Assembly (NCBI RefSeq): GCF_016745505.1
Contig: NZ_JAERUC010000197.1
Coordinates: forward strand, 56,929 to 120,928
Direction of reading: 5' to 3'
From: Streptomyces silvae
GTDB taxonomy: Bacteria > Actinomycetota > Actinomycetes > Streptomycetales > Streptomycetaceae
Length of the DNA stretch: 64,000 nucleotides
Shown here: piece after piece, positions 43,342-52,214 of the stretch
Numbering within the stretch: the first letter of the stretch is position 1
How the letters are laid out: the number at the start of each line of letters is the position of its first letter
Made by a program: the position numbers and the translations under genes
The notes under the pieces: generated by a model
What the model saw: the letters and a program-made list of their open reading frames with translations, nothing else
The model's database searches: none
What the model was told of the DNA's origin: nothing

Positions 43342-44945
43342 CGGGTGTACCCCGCATTCTTGACCCGGACCAGTCCGTCGCCGTAGACGTGGATGCCCGC
43401 GACGTCCTTGCCGGCGACGACGTAGTTCTTCTGCCGGTAGAGGTAGATCAGGGCGTGGGCGTCCTGGACGCGCCGGGTGAGCTCGTCGTAGATCTCGGTG
43501 CGCCGGGCGGGGTCCGCGACGCTGCGGCCCTCGGCGATCAGCTTGTCGATCTCCGGGTCCCCGAGGCCGTAGGCGTTCATCGCGCCCGCGGTCTTCAGGA
43601 AGTTGGAGACGTTGCCGTCCGGGTCGAGCCGGCCGGACCAGCCGCTGGTGAAGACGTCGTAGTTGCCGGCGTCGGTCTCGGCGAGCATGGTGGCGTACTC
43701 GGTGGGCCGCAGCGACAGTTCGAAGCCCGCCTCCTTGACCATGGCCTGGAGCACCTGTCCGACGCGCCCCTGCTCCGGGGTGGTGGACGTCTTCAGCTCG
43801 ATCTTCACCGGGGTCTTCACCCCGGCCTCCTTCAGCAGTTCCTTCGCCCGGTCGACGTCGCGCCGGGGGCAGTCCTCCGGTGCGACGCCCGGGGCGATGG
43901 CGGACTGCGGGGAGATGGGGCCGCAGGCCGGCTCGTACATGCCCTGGAAGACGACCTTGTTGAGCAGGTCGCGGTCGATGGCCAGCTCGAAGGCCTCGCG
44001 GACGCGGACGTCCCGGCCGACGGGGGTGTCGATCTTCCCGGGCTTCTGCCCGAGCCCCTTGACGTTGCCGACGTTGAGGCCGATGCCCTGGTAGCCGAGC
44101 GAGGGCGAGTTGAAGAGCTGGAGCTTCGGCTCGGTCAGTGCGCTCTGTACGTCGACGGGGGCCATCTGGTCGCCGACCTGGAGGTCGCCGGAGCGCAGGT
44201 TGGCGAGCCTGACGTTGCCGTCGGGTATCGGCTTGTAGACCACACCGTCCAGGTGGACGTGGTCCGCGTCGTAGTAGTTCGGGTCCTTCTCCAGCACGAT
44301 CCGGTCGCCGCCGGTGCGCTCGACGAAGCGGAAGGGGCCGACGCAGGAGGGGTGGTTGGTGAAGTTCTTGCCGTACTTCTTCAGTGCGGCCGGTGACATC
44401 ACCATCCCGGCCCGGTCGGCGAGCACGCCGGTCAGCGGGACGTACGGGTGGTCGAGCGTCAGCCGGACCGTGAGCGGTCCGGTGGCCTTCGCCTCGGTGA
44501 CCGGGGCCAGCTCGGTGGAGCGCGCGGATCCGGGGAGATCGCGGTGGCGCAGCAGCGAGGTGACGACCGCCGGGGCGTCCAGCCGGGTCCCGTCGCTGAA
44601 CTTCAGCCCGGGGCGCAGCCGCACGGTGACCGTGCGGCCGTCGGCCGAGGTGGTGGGGAGCGACGCGGCGAGCTGCGGCACGAAGGTGCCGTCCTCGTCG
44701 ATGTCGTAGAGCTTCTCGCACATGCCCGCGAAGACCGTGCGGCCCACGAGGGTCTGGGCCAGGGTGGGGTCCAGTTTGTCGGGGTCGGAGTTGAGGGCGA
44801 CGGTGAGTGTCCCGCCGTCGCGTACGGACCGGTCATCGGTCATGCGCACACCACCGACTTCGGTCGCCGAGGACTGCAAAGACGCGCAGCCCGAGGTGAG
44901 GGACACCAACGCAACCGCCACCAGGGCAACCGCTTTTCGGCGCAC
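43338..44945 (-). CDS. peptide/glutathione-type substrate-binding lipoprotein
   Basis: 535 residues, family 5 binding protein. The signal peptide ends in SLTSGCASL with the lipid Cys at residue 20. VTVRLRPGLKFSDGTRLDAP and HPSCVGPFRFVE are family motifs. GGGAGG precedes the GTG. As first gene of an operon that ends in a gamma-glutamyltransferase, it is a candidate glutathione or gamma-glutamyl-peptide binding protein by analogy with GsiB; the ligand is inferred. Confidence 0.9.
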   Translation of the reverse strand: MRRKAVALVAVALVSLTSGCASLQSSATEVGGVRMTDDRSVRDGGTLTVALNSDPDKLDPTLAQTLVGRTVFAGMCEKLYDIDEDGTFVPQLAASLPTTSADGRTVTVRLRPGLKFSDGTRLDAPAVVTSLLRHRDLPGSARSTELAPVTEAKATGPLTVRLTLDHPYVPLTGVLADRAGMVMSPAALKKYGKNFTNHPSCVGPFRFVERTGGDRIVLEKDPNYYDADHVHLDGVVYKPIPDGNVRLANLRSGDLQVGDQMAPVDVQSALTEPKLQLFNSPSLGYQGIGLNVGNVKGLGQKPGKIDTPVGRDVRVREAFELAIDRDLLNKVVFQGMYEPACGPISPQSAIAPGVAPEDCPRRDVDRAKELLKEAGVKTPVKIELKTSTTPEQGRVGQVLQAMVKEAGFELSLRPTEYATMLAETDAGNYDVFTSGWSGRLDPDGNVSNFLKTAGAMNAYGLGDPEIDKLIAEGRSVADPARRTEIYDELTRRVQDAHALIYLYRQKNYVVAGKDVAGIHVYGDGLVRVKNAGYTR

Positions 44946-44986
44946 GGGGGCCTACCTCCCGCCAGGGGTGATCAAGGAATATCGCA

Positions 44987-45017
44987 GACCGTATTTCGCA
45001 TACAGTCCGCAAAGCAA
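44987..45017 (-). promoter_or_regulatory. promoter of the peptide-importer operon with overlapping palindrome
   Basis: On the minus strand TTGCTT (45017-45012), an 18-nt spacer and TACGGT (44993-44988) form a promoter. GACCGTAT-5-ATACAGTC (44987-45007) is an inverted repeat with one mismatch that covers the spacer and -10 box, so a repressor bound there would block RNA polymerase. The GTAT/ATAC arms recall GntR-type operators, but no such regulator gene adjoins. Confidence 0.6.
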
Positions 45018-45199
45018 GGCCTCGGCTCACATGACGGACAGCTTTTACCTGACGATCGGATAACGGAGCGGCGGAGGCCGGGCGGCCGGCACCGGGACTG
45101 CCGCCCCACAGCGGGGCATGCGGCTTCGGCGGGCCCGTCACCGGGACCCGCACACCGCCTCGCGGCCGTATACCAAAGCGGAGCCGAGCGCTCCTGGTC

Positions 45200-46039
45200 T
45201 CACGGAGCCCTGAAGTACTCCGGGAAGCGGGGACCCGTCCACGGCTTGCGGCCCCACGCGAGGACCCGCCCCCTGGCCATGGCGCCCCACGGTGAGCAGC
45301 GGCCGAGGGCCATCAGCAGGAAGGTGACCGGCTCTATGGAGATCGTGCAGTCCGGGCGCTCCGGAAGGTCGTGGCCGACGGTCGCCGTACCGTCGGTGAA
45401 CGTCACCCCGAACCGGCCGCCGCCCCACAGCCGGACGACGTAGCGGGCGTTCAGCCCTGCCGTGGCCGCCGCATCGGTCACCCGGGGCATGGCCTCGACC
45501 ATGAACGGGAGCGTCAGCGCGACCCGGGTGCGGTCGACCATGTGCGGACGCCTCAGCGCCCGGGCCAGGTCGTAGCCGTGGCCCAGCATGTGCGTCAGGA
45601 GGTACGAGCCGAGAACCACCCGGTTCATCGGGCCCATCGGCGTCATCAGTGTCTCGTCCGCGGGGTGCCCGGCCACCGCGTCCAGGTAGGCGTCGGCCTG
45701 CGTCACGATCATCGCGGCCAGCGGTTCCGCCCGCCGTTCGCCGAAAGCGGCGAGGGCCTGCTCGTTGGCCTCGGCGATGCCCTGCGGAGTGCCGTCGCCG
45801 TACGGGTGGGACCGCCCTGCCGCCACCTCGGCCATCAGCGCGTTGGCCTGGGCGAGGTGCGCGGCCACCTCTCCCACCGTCCACACCAGCCCCGGCACGG
45901 GCGCGCCGGTGTCAGGAGCGCCGCGCAGCAGCTCCGCGATCTGCCCGGCCGTCGCACGGATCGCGTCGGCAAGCCCCTCGGGCAGGGACCCGGGGCCCGT
46001 GTCCCGGACGTACCGCCCCTGATCCGCCGCTGAGTCCAT
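45200..46039 (-). CDS. DinB/maleylpyruvate-isomerase-like (TIGR03083) protein with SCP2-like C terminus
   Basis: 279 residues from ATG 46039 (GGGGAG about 10 nt upstream). The N-terminal four-helix region contains VPGLVWTVGEVAAHLAQANA and a conserved His in LLTHMLGHGYDLARAL, the mycothiol-dependent metal-binding pattern of the MDMPI family. The C-terminal part (about 185-279) resembles an SCP2/sterol-carrier fold. Such proteins may use mycothiol; the reaction is unknown. The 254-bp gap upstream of the importer operon to its right-hand side holds only that operon's promoter. Confidence 0.7.
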   Translation of the reverse strand: MDSAADQGRYVRDTGPGSLPEGLADAIRATAGQIAELLRGAPDTGAPVPGLVWTVGEVAAHLAQANALMAEVAAGRSHPYGDGTPQGIAEANEQALAAFGERRAEPLAAMIVTQADAYLDAVAGHPADETLMTPMGPMNRVVLGSYLLTHMLGHGYDLARALRRPHMVDRTRVALTLPFMVEAMPRVTDAAATAGLNARYVVRLWGGGRFGVTFTDGTATVGHDLPERPDCTISIEPVTFLLMALGRCSPWGAMARGRVLAWGRKPWTGPRFPEYFRAP

Positions 46040-46262
46040 GCCGCTGCCGCTCCCCTGAACGCCGGGCGTGCCGCCCGCTCCCACCACCTGTGCCGATGGC
46101 CTGCGGGTACACAAGAGCAGTCCGTACGACCTCCCGGCAAGGGGCCGGTGGCCGTTCGTCACGGGCGAGCATTAGAGTCCGATACGACGTGTGTGCACGT
46201 TTGTCCGGATGTCGGGGCACCAGGCTCCCGGTCCACGCCGTGCACGGGAAGGGAACGCGGCC

Positions 46263-47327
46263 GTGCATGGCGAATACAAGGTCCCCGGCGGCAAGCTCGT
46301 CACCGTCGATCTGACCGTCGAAGGAGGCGCCCTGCGCGACGTGCGCGTCGCCGGGGACTTCTTCCTGGAGCCCGACGAGGCGATCCTCTCGATCGACGGG
46401 GCGCTCGAAGGCGCGCCCGCGACGACGGACACCGCGGGTCTCGCGGCGCGGATCACGGCGGCGCTGCCGGAGTCGGCCGTCCTGCTCGGCCTCACCGCGG
46501 AAGGCGTCGGCATCGCCGTACGCCGCGCTCTGGCGCACGCGACCGAGTGGAGCGACTACGACTGGCAGCTGGTGCACTCGGAGCCGCAGGCCCCGGCCCT
46601 GCACATGGCGCTGGACGAGGTCCTCACCGCCGAGGTGGCCGCGGGGCGACGGGCCCCGACCCTGCGGGTCTGGGAGTGGGCCTCCCCCGCGGTCGTCATC
46701 GGCAGCTTCCAGTCCCTGCGGAACGAGGTGGACCCGGTGGGGGCGGCGCGGCACGGAATGACCGTGGTGCGCCGTATCTCCGGGGGCGGGGCCATGTTCG
46801 TCGAGCCCATGAGCACGATCACCTACTCGCTGTCCGTGCCGGAGTCGCTGGTGTCGGGCCTCTCCTTCGCCGACAGTTACGCCTACCTCGACGACTGGGT
46901 GCTGGGCGCACTGGGCGACATGGGCATCAAGGCCTGGTACCAGCCGCTCAACGACATCGCCACCGACGCGGGCAAGATCGCCGGTGCCGCCCAGAAGCGG
47001 ATGGTCGGCCCCGACGGCGGCCCCGGGGCGGTCCTGCACCACGTGACCATGTCGTACGACATCGACGCCGGGAAGATGCTGGAGGTCCTGCGGATCGGCA
47101 AGGAGAAGATGTCCGACAAGGGCACCAGGAGCGCCAAGAAGCGCGTCGACCCGCTCCGCCGCCAGACCGGCCTCGCCCGCGAGCAGGTGATCGAGAACAT
47201 GATCGCCTCCTTCCGCGGCCGCTACGGGCTGAGCACCGGCGGGGTCACCACGGAGGAGCTGGCCCGGGCGCAGGAGCTGGTGCAGACGAAGTTCGCCACC
47301 GAGGAGTGGACCGCGCGCGTGCCGTAG
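46263..47327 (+). CDS. lipoate--protein ligase family protein with permuted domain order
   Basis: 354 residues from GTG 46263. The first ~85 residues (HGEYKVPGGKLVTVDLTVEG, then FFLEPDEAILSIDG) match the accessory domain normally found at the C terminus of LplA. The catalytic domain follows, with RRISGGGAMFVEPMSTITYS and the substrate Lys in AGKIAGAAQKR. The accessory domain is thus on the N-terminal side. It would attach lipoate to E2 or GcvH proteins, or transfer octanoyl groups. The gene ends at a strong terminator. Confidence 0.82.
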   Translation: MHGEYKVPGGKLVTVDLTVEGGALRDVRVAGDFFLEPDEAILSIDGALEGAPATTDTAGLAARITAALPESAVLLGLTAEGVGIAVRRALAHATEWSDYDWQLVHSEPQAPALHMALDEVLTAEVAAGRRAPTLRVWEWASPAVVIGSFQSLRNEVDPVGAARHGMTVVRRISGGGAMFVEPMSTITYSLSVPESLVSGLSFADSYAYLDDWVLGALGDMGIKAWYQPLNDIATDAGKIAGAAQKRMVGPDGGPGAVLHHVTMSYDIDAGKMLEVLRIGKEKMSDKGTRSAKKRVDPLRRQTGLAREQVIENMIASFRGRYGLSTGGVTTEELARAQELVQTKFATEEWTARVP

Positions 47328-47349
47328 GCGCCGGCCGCCCGGGGCCGCA

Positions 47350-47396
47350 CACACGACCGCCCCGGCGGGCGGGACGCCTGCCGGGGCGGTCGTGTG
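47350..47396. terminator. bidirectional terminator between lplA-like and icd genes
   Basis: CACACGACCGCCCCGGC (47350-47366) pairs perfectly over 17 bp with 47380-47396 around a 13-nt loop. Confidence 0.85.
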
Positions 47397-47415
47397 CGCG
47401 GTGTGCGGCCGGGGG

Positions 47416-49635
47416 TCAGCCCAGGGTCGCGATGGCCTTGTTGAAGGTGGCCGACGGACGCATCACGGCCTCCGCCTTCGCGGGGTCGGGCTGGTAGTAG
47501 CCGCCGATGTCGGCCGGCTTGCCCTGGACGGCGGCGAGCTCGCCGATGATGGTCTGCTCCTGCTCGGACAGCGTCTTGGCGAGCGGTCCGAACGCCTCGG
47601 CGAGCGCGGCGTCGTCGGTCTGCCGCGCCAGCTCCTGGGCCCAGTAGAGCGCCAGGTAGAAGTGGCTGCCGCGGTTGTCGATGCCGCCGATCTTACGGCT
47701 CGGGGACTTGTCCTCGTTGAGGAAGGTTCCCGTCGCCCGGTCCAGGGTGTCCGCGAGCACCTTGGCGCGCGCGTTGTCCGTGGTGGTGGCCAGGTGCTCG
47801 AAGCTGACGGCGAGGGCGAGGAACTCACCCAGGCTGTCCCAGCGCAGGTAGTCCTCCTTGACCAGCTGCTGGACGTGCTTCGGCGCGGAGCCGCCGGCGC
47901 CCGTCTCGAACAGTCCGCCGCCGTTCATGAGCGGGACGACGGAGAGCATCTTCGCGCTGGTGCCCAGCTCGAGGATGGGGAACAGGTCGGTGAGGTAGTC
48001 ACGCAGCACGTTGCCGGTGACCGAGATGGTGTCCTCGCCGCGGCGGATGCGCTCCAGGGAGAAGGCGGTGGCCTCCTCCGGCGTCCGGATGGAGATGTCC
48101 AGGCCGTCGGTGTCGTGCTCGGCCAGGTAGGTCTTGACCTTGGCGATGAGGTTGGCGTCGTGCGCGCGGCCCTCGTCGAGCCAGAACACGGCCGGGTTGC
48201 CGGTCGCGCGGGCGCGGGTGACGGCGAGCTTGACCCAGTCCTGGATCGGCAGGTCCTTGGTCTGGCACATCCGGAAGATGTCACCGGCGCCGACGGCCTG
48301 CTCCAGCACGACGTCGCCCTTGGTGTCGACGACCCGCACGGTGCCCGTGGTGGGGACCTCGAAGGTCTTGTCGTGGCTGCCGTACTCCTCGGCCTTCTGC
48401 GCCATCAGACCGACGTTGGGTACGGAACCCATGGTCGACGGGTCGAAGGCGCCGTTGGCGCGGCAGTCGTCGATGACGACCTGGTAGACACCGGCGTAGC
48501 TGCTGTCCGGGAGGACGGCGATGGTGTCGGCCTCGTTGCCGTCCGGGCCCCACATGTGGCCGGACGTACGGATCATGGCCGGCATGGACGCGTCGACGAT
48601 GACGTCGCTCGGCACGTGCAGGTTGGTGATGCCCTTGTCGGAGTCGACCATCGCCAGAGCCGGGCCCTCGGCGAGCTCGGCCTCGAAGGACGCCTTGATC
48701 TCGGCGCCGGCGTCCACGGAGTCGAGGCCCTTGAGGATGCCGCCGAGGCCGTCGTTCGGGGTGAGGCCGGCCGCCGCGAGCGCGTCGCCGTACTTGGCGA
48801 AGGTGTTCGGGAAGAAGGCGCGGACCACGTGGCCGAAGATGATCGGGTCGGAGACCTTCATCATCGTGGCCTTCAGGTGGACGGAGAACAGCACGTCCTC
48901 GGCCTTGGCGCGCGCGACCTGGGCGGTGAAGAACTCACGCAGCGCGGCGACGCGCATGACGGCGGCGTCCACGACCTCACCGGCGAGAACCGGGACGGAC
49001 TCGCGCAGCACCGTGGTGGTGCCGTCGTCGCCCGCGAGCTCGATGCGCAGCGAGCCGGCCTCGGAGATCACGACGGACTTCTCGGTCGAGCGGAAGTCGT
49101 CGACGCCCATGGTGGCGACGTTCGTCTTCGAGTCGGCGCTCCAGGCGCCCATGCGGTGCGGGTGGGCCTTGGCGTAGTTCTTGACCGACGCGGGGGCACG
49201 GCGGTCGGAGTTGCCCTCACGCAGGACGGGGTTCACCGCGCTGCCCTTGACCTTGTCGTACCGCGCGCGGACGTCCTTGTCCTCGTCCGTCCGCGGGTCG
49301 TCCGGGTAGTCGGGAAGCGCGTAGCCCTGCTCCTGGAGCTCTGCGATCGCGGCCTTCAGCTGCGGGATCGAGGCCGAGATGTTGGGCAGCTTGATGATGT
49401 TCGCGCCGGGAGTCCTGGCCAGCTCGCCGAGCTCGGCGAGCGCGTCATCGATACGCTGATCGGCCTTGAGACGCTCCGGGAAGCCGGCGATGATCCGCCC
49501 CGCCAGGGAGATGTCGCGGCGCTCCACCGTGACACCCGCGGTCGAGGCGTACGCCTCGATGACGGGCAGGAACGAGTACGTCGCCAGGGCAGGGGCCTCG
49601 TCGGTGTGCGTATAGATGATGGTCGAGTCAGTCAC
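47416..49635 (-). CDS. icd: NADP-dependent isocitrate dehydrogenase, monomeric type
   Basis: 739 residues from GTG 49635, the length of the 80-kDa monomeric enzyme of actinobacteria. It oxidises isocitrate to 2-oxoglutarate in the citrate cycle. TDSTIIYTHTDEAPALATYS and SAVNPVLREGNSDRRAP are conserved in the N-terminal region, and the substrate/NADP-site segment WLDEGRAHDANLIAKVKTY lies near residue 550. GGAG lies about 11 nt upstream. A CTTGACATCAAG palindrome stands just above the start. Confidence 0.96.
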   Translation of the reverse strand: MTDSTIIYTHTDEAPALATYSFLPVIEAYASTAGVTVERRDISLAGRIIAGFPERLKADQRIDDALAELGELARTPGANIIKLPNISASIPQLKAAIAELQEQGYALPDYPDDPRTDEDKDVRARYDKVKGSAVNPVLREGNSDRRAPASVKNYAKAHPHRMGAWSADSKTNVATMGVDDFRSTEKSVVISEAGSLRIELAGDDGTTTVLRESVPVLAGEVVDAAVMRVAALREFFTAQVARAKAEDVLFSVHLKATMMKVSDPIIFGHVVRAFFPNTFAKYGDALAAAGLTPNDGLGGILKGLDSVDAGAEIKASFEAELAEGPALAMVDSDKGITNLHVPSDVIVDASMPAMIRTSGHMWGPDGNEADTIAVLPDSSYAGVYQVVIDDCRANGAFDPSTMGSVPNVGLMAQKAEEYGSHDKTFEVPTTGTVRVVDTKGDVVLEQAVGAGDIFRMCQTKDLPIQDWVKLAVTRARATGNPAVFWLDEGRAHDANLIAKVKTYLAEHDTDGLDISIRTPEEATAFSLERIRRGEDTISVTGNVLRDYLTDLFPILELGTSAKMLSVVPLMNGGGLFETGAGGSAPKHVQQLVKEDYLRWDSLGEFLALAVSFEHLATTTDNARAKVLADTLDRATGTFLNEDKSPSRKIGGIDNRGSHFYLALYWAQELARQTDDAALAEAFGPLAKTLSEQEQTIIGELAAVQGKPADIGGYYQPDPAKAEAVMRPSATFNKAIATLG

Positions 49636-49665
49636 CGGGTGCTCCGCTCCACGTCTGCAACATTG

Positions 49666-49677
49666 CTTGACATCAAG
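49666..49677. promoter_or_regulatory. palindrome upstream of icd
   Basis: CTTGACATCAAG (one central mismatch) lies 31 bp before the icd start. The TTGA/TCAA form resembles MarR-family operators. No regulator gene is adjacent, so the partner is unknown. Confidence 0.4.
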
Positions 49678-49780
49678 ATATCTCGTGACCGGTCCCCTCT
49701 CCACAGTGGCCCGCGCCCATTCCACCGGAACCGGTCACTCCTGTGCGGCGGGCCCTGTCACTCCTGTGCGGCGGTACCGG

Positions 49781-51271
49781 TCACGGGGCCCGGTCGTGCC
49801 GGACGGGCGGGCGGTGCTCGTACCAGCGCAGGTCGGCCTCCAGCTGGGCGGCGAGCGAGATGAGCCGGGTCTCGCTGCGGGAGGGGCCGAGGAGCTGGGC
49901 GCCCAGCGGCAGGCCGTCGTGGGTGAATCCGGCCGGGACGTTCACGCCGGGCCAGCCGAGGACGTTCCAGGGCCAGGCGTAGGGGCAGGCCGAGGTCATC
50001 GCGAGGTCGGTGCGCCAGGCGCTGAGCCGGTCGAACGCCCCGACGCGTGGGGGCGGGGCGGCGGTGGTCGGCGTGAGCAGTACGTCGTACCCGTGGCCGC
50101 TCCCTCCCCGCGCCGCCTCGAAGAAGGCGCCGATCCTGGCGTGCTGGCGCACCTCGCGCGCACGGGCGGCCCGCACGATCCGGCCGCCGAGCCGGGTCCC
50201 GGTGCGCAGGGCGCTGCGGGTGCGGGGGTCCAGGAGCGCGGGCTCGGGGTGCAGGGCCGCGAGCTCGGCGATGCCGGCGGTGGCCCGGGGGACGAAGGAG
50301 AGGCCGATCAGCCCGTAGCGGGGGCGGGCCTCCTCGACGTCGTGGCCCAGCCGCGCGAGGGTCTCGGCGAGGGCGGCGACGGCGCGCAGGACCTCCGGGT
50401 GGGGCGCGTTCCGGGTGAGGGTGAGCGGGGGCCGCAGCGAGACGCCGATGCGCAGCCGGCCCGGGTCGCGGCGGGCGGCCGCCGACGCGTCCACGGCGGG
50501 CGGGCGGTGGTGGTCCCGGGGGTGCGCTCCCGCGGCGGCGTCCAGGAGGAGGGCGGCGTCCGCGACGGTACGGGCGAGGGGGCCGTTGACGGTGAGGCCC
50601 TGGAAGGCGTCGCTGTGGGGGTGGACGGAGATCCGGCCGCGCTGCGGCTTGATGCCGACGAGGTGGGTCCAGGCGGCGGGGATACGGATGGAGCCCGCGC
50701 CGTCCGAGCCCAGTGCGGCGGGGACCAGCCCGGCGGCGACGGCCGCCGCGGAGCCTCCGGACGAACCGCCGGGCGTGTGCTCGGTGTTCCACGGGTTACG
50801 GGTGATGCCGAAGGCGGGCCCCTCGGTGAAGGCCCACTGGCCCAGCTCGCAGGAGTTGGTCTTGCCGACGATGACGGCCCCGGCGGCCCGGAGCCTGCGT
50901 ACGGCCTCGCTGTCGGCGGTGGCGGGCGGGAGTGCGCCGTCGCAGCCGAAGTAGGTGGGCATGCCGGCGACGTCGGTGTCGTCCTTGACGGCGACCGGCA
51001 CCCCGAGCAGCGGAAGCCGCTTTCCCGCCGCGAGCCGCCGGTCGGCCTCGGCGGCCTCGGCGAGCGCGGCCTCCGTGCGCAGCTGACGGAAGGCGTTGAG
51101 GGTGGGCCGGCTCGCCTCGATACGGGCGAGCGCCGCCGCGACCAGGCCGGCCGAGGTCGCCCCGCCCTCGGCCAGCTCCCGGGCGCAGTCGACGAGTCCG
51201 GGCTGTACGGGCGGCTCCACCGGCCTGGCCGGCCCGGTCCGCTCCGTGGGGTCTGCTGAGGACATCGCCAC
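49781..51271 (-). CDS. amidase-signature family hydrolase
   Basis: 496 residues. The Ser-cisSer-Lys triad is visible: Lys in VAVKDDTDVAG and the Ser pair in GGSSGGSAAAVAAGLVPAAL, continuing GSDGAGSIRIPAAW. It hydrolyses an amide bond, substrate unknown. No signal peptide. An N-terminal MAMSSAD offers two nearby ATG starts. The 295-bp region upstream holds a tandem array at its far end and nothing else recognisable. Confidence 0.9.
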   Translation of the reverse strand: MAMSSADPTERTGPARPVEPPVQPGLVDCARELAEGGATSAGLVAAALARIEASRPTLNAFRQLRTEAALAEAAEADRRLAAGKRLPLLGVPVAVKDDTDVAGMPTYFGCDGALPPATADSEAVRRLRAAGAVIVGKTNSCELGQWAFTEGPAFGITRNPWNTEHTPGGSSGGSAAAVAAGLVPAALGSDGAGSIRIPAAWTHLVGIKPQRGRISVHPHSDAFQGLTVNGPLARTVADAALLLDAAAGAHPRDHHRPPAVDASAAARRDPGRLRIGVSLRPPLTLTRNAPHPEVLRAVAALAETLARLGHDVEEARPRYGLIGLSFVPRATAGIAELAALHPEPALLDPRTRSALRTGTRLGGRIVRAARAREVRQHARIGAFFEAARGGSGHGYDVLLTPTTAAPPPRVGAFDRLSAWRTDLAMTSACPYAWPWNVLGWPGVNVPAGFTHDGLPLGAQLLGPSRSETRLISLAAQLEADLRWYEHRPPVRHDRAP

Positions 51272-51504
51272 CGCCTCCTCGCGTCCGCCGGGACCTCGGC
51301 CCCGGGGTCCGCCCGGAGTCCGCCCGCGCGGTCTACTGGAGAGTAACGAGGGCGCAGGGCCCGCTCAAGCACGCCGCACACGGTTCGGAACCCGTCTCCC
51401 CCTGGGGACCTGCGGGAGGCGGGCGCGTCCGGCACCCCGACCCTCACGCCGCCGCGCCGCCGCATCCGGCCGCACGACGGCGTCCGGCCGGCCCACGGCG
51501 GCGC

Positions 51505-51580
51505 CGGGCCCCACGGGCGCACCCCCGTCGCCACGGGCTCACGCGTCGCTACGGCCTCATCCGTTGCTACGGGCGCACGT
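51505..51580 (-). repeat. tandem array, four 18-20 bp units, spanning the stop codon of the small secreted protein gene
   Basis: The plus-strand core ACGGGC (variant ACGGCC) with GTCGC/GTTGC recurs at 51513, 51533, 51551 and 51569. The unit at 51560-51580 contains the final codons and the TAG stop (51567-51569). Confidence 0.7.
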
Positions 51581-51923
51581 GGATCTCGCCGATGCCCGTG
51601 CCGAGGCCGGCACAGTGGGCGGTCGACTGCCCGGACTCGCCGGGCCGCAGCGTGACGTGCTCACCGTCCACGTCGGGCGACCAGCCGCAGACCAGGTGGA
51701 CCCAGAAGGTCTGCGTGGCCGAGCCGTTGTTCCTGCAGAGCGCGTACCCCGTGTAGTCGTCGATCGCGTGCTTGCCGGTGTCGCAGGACAGCCCCGGCGG
51801 AATGGCCGCGGGTGCGGCGGCCACCGCTGCGGTGACGGGCACGGCGAGTGCGACGGCCAGCCCCGTGACGGCCGCACCCCGGGCCAGCGTGCGGACGGCG
51901 TTCCCCTTGAACAGCTTCTTCAT
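51567..51923 (-). CDS. small secreted protein of unknown function
   Basis: 118 residues from ATG 51923 with GGGGAG close upstream. A basic start KKLFKGNAVRTLARG and hydrophobic stretch to about residue 38 form a signal peptide. The mature 80 residues carry four Cys (GLSCDTG, YALCRNN, HLVCGWS, STAHCAG), likely two disulfides. No enzyme motif is visible. Its 3' end lies in a tandem array. Confidence 0.7.
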   Translation of the reverse strand: MKKLFKGNAVRTLARGAAVTGLAVALAVPVTAAVAAAPAAIPPGLSCDTGKHAIDDYTGYALCRNNGSATQTFWVHLVCGWSPDVDGEHVTLRPGESGQSTAHCAGLGTGIGEIHVRP

Positions 51924-52214
51924 GTCTCCCCTTGATTCCGGTCGGCGCTTCCGCCGAGTGCCGGTGATCTTCAGGGCAGTGCTCCCCCACGTTCCATAGC
52001 CGAAAACAGCGCCGAACCTCACCCTCTGTACACCCGCTCGGCGGGGCCCGCAACCGCGCGCGGGCGTACGCTCACCGGATGGGGTGAATCGCGCATGCGT
52101 AGCCCTGACCAGGGATGTTCCCGAGAGGGCGACCATGACGGGACGGCGCATCGCCACACGTTCGGGCGCGTGCCGCCGGTGCGGGTCGGCCGTACACGAT
52201 TGGAGCCCGAGACC

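Noticed and set aside
51272..51504. Possible small gene in the region upstream of the amidase
   Set aside because: The open frames here are short, Arg/Pro-rich and without ribosome sites; nothing supports a gene.
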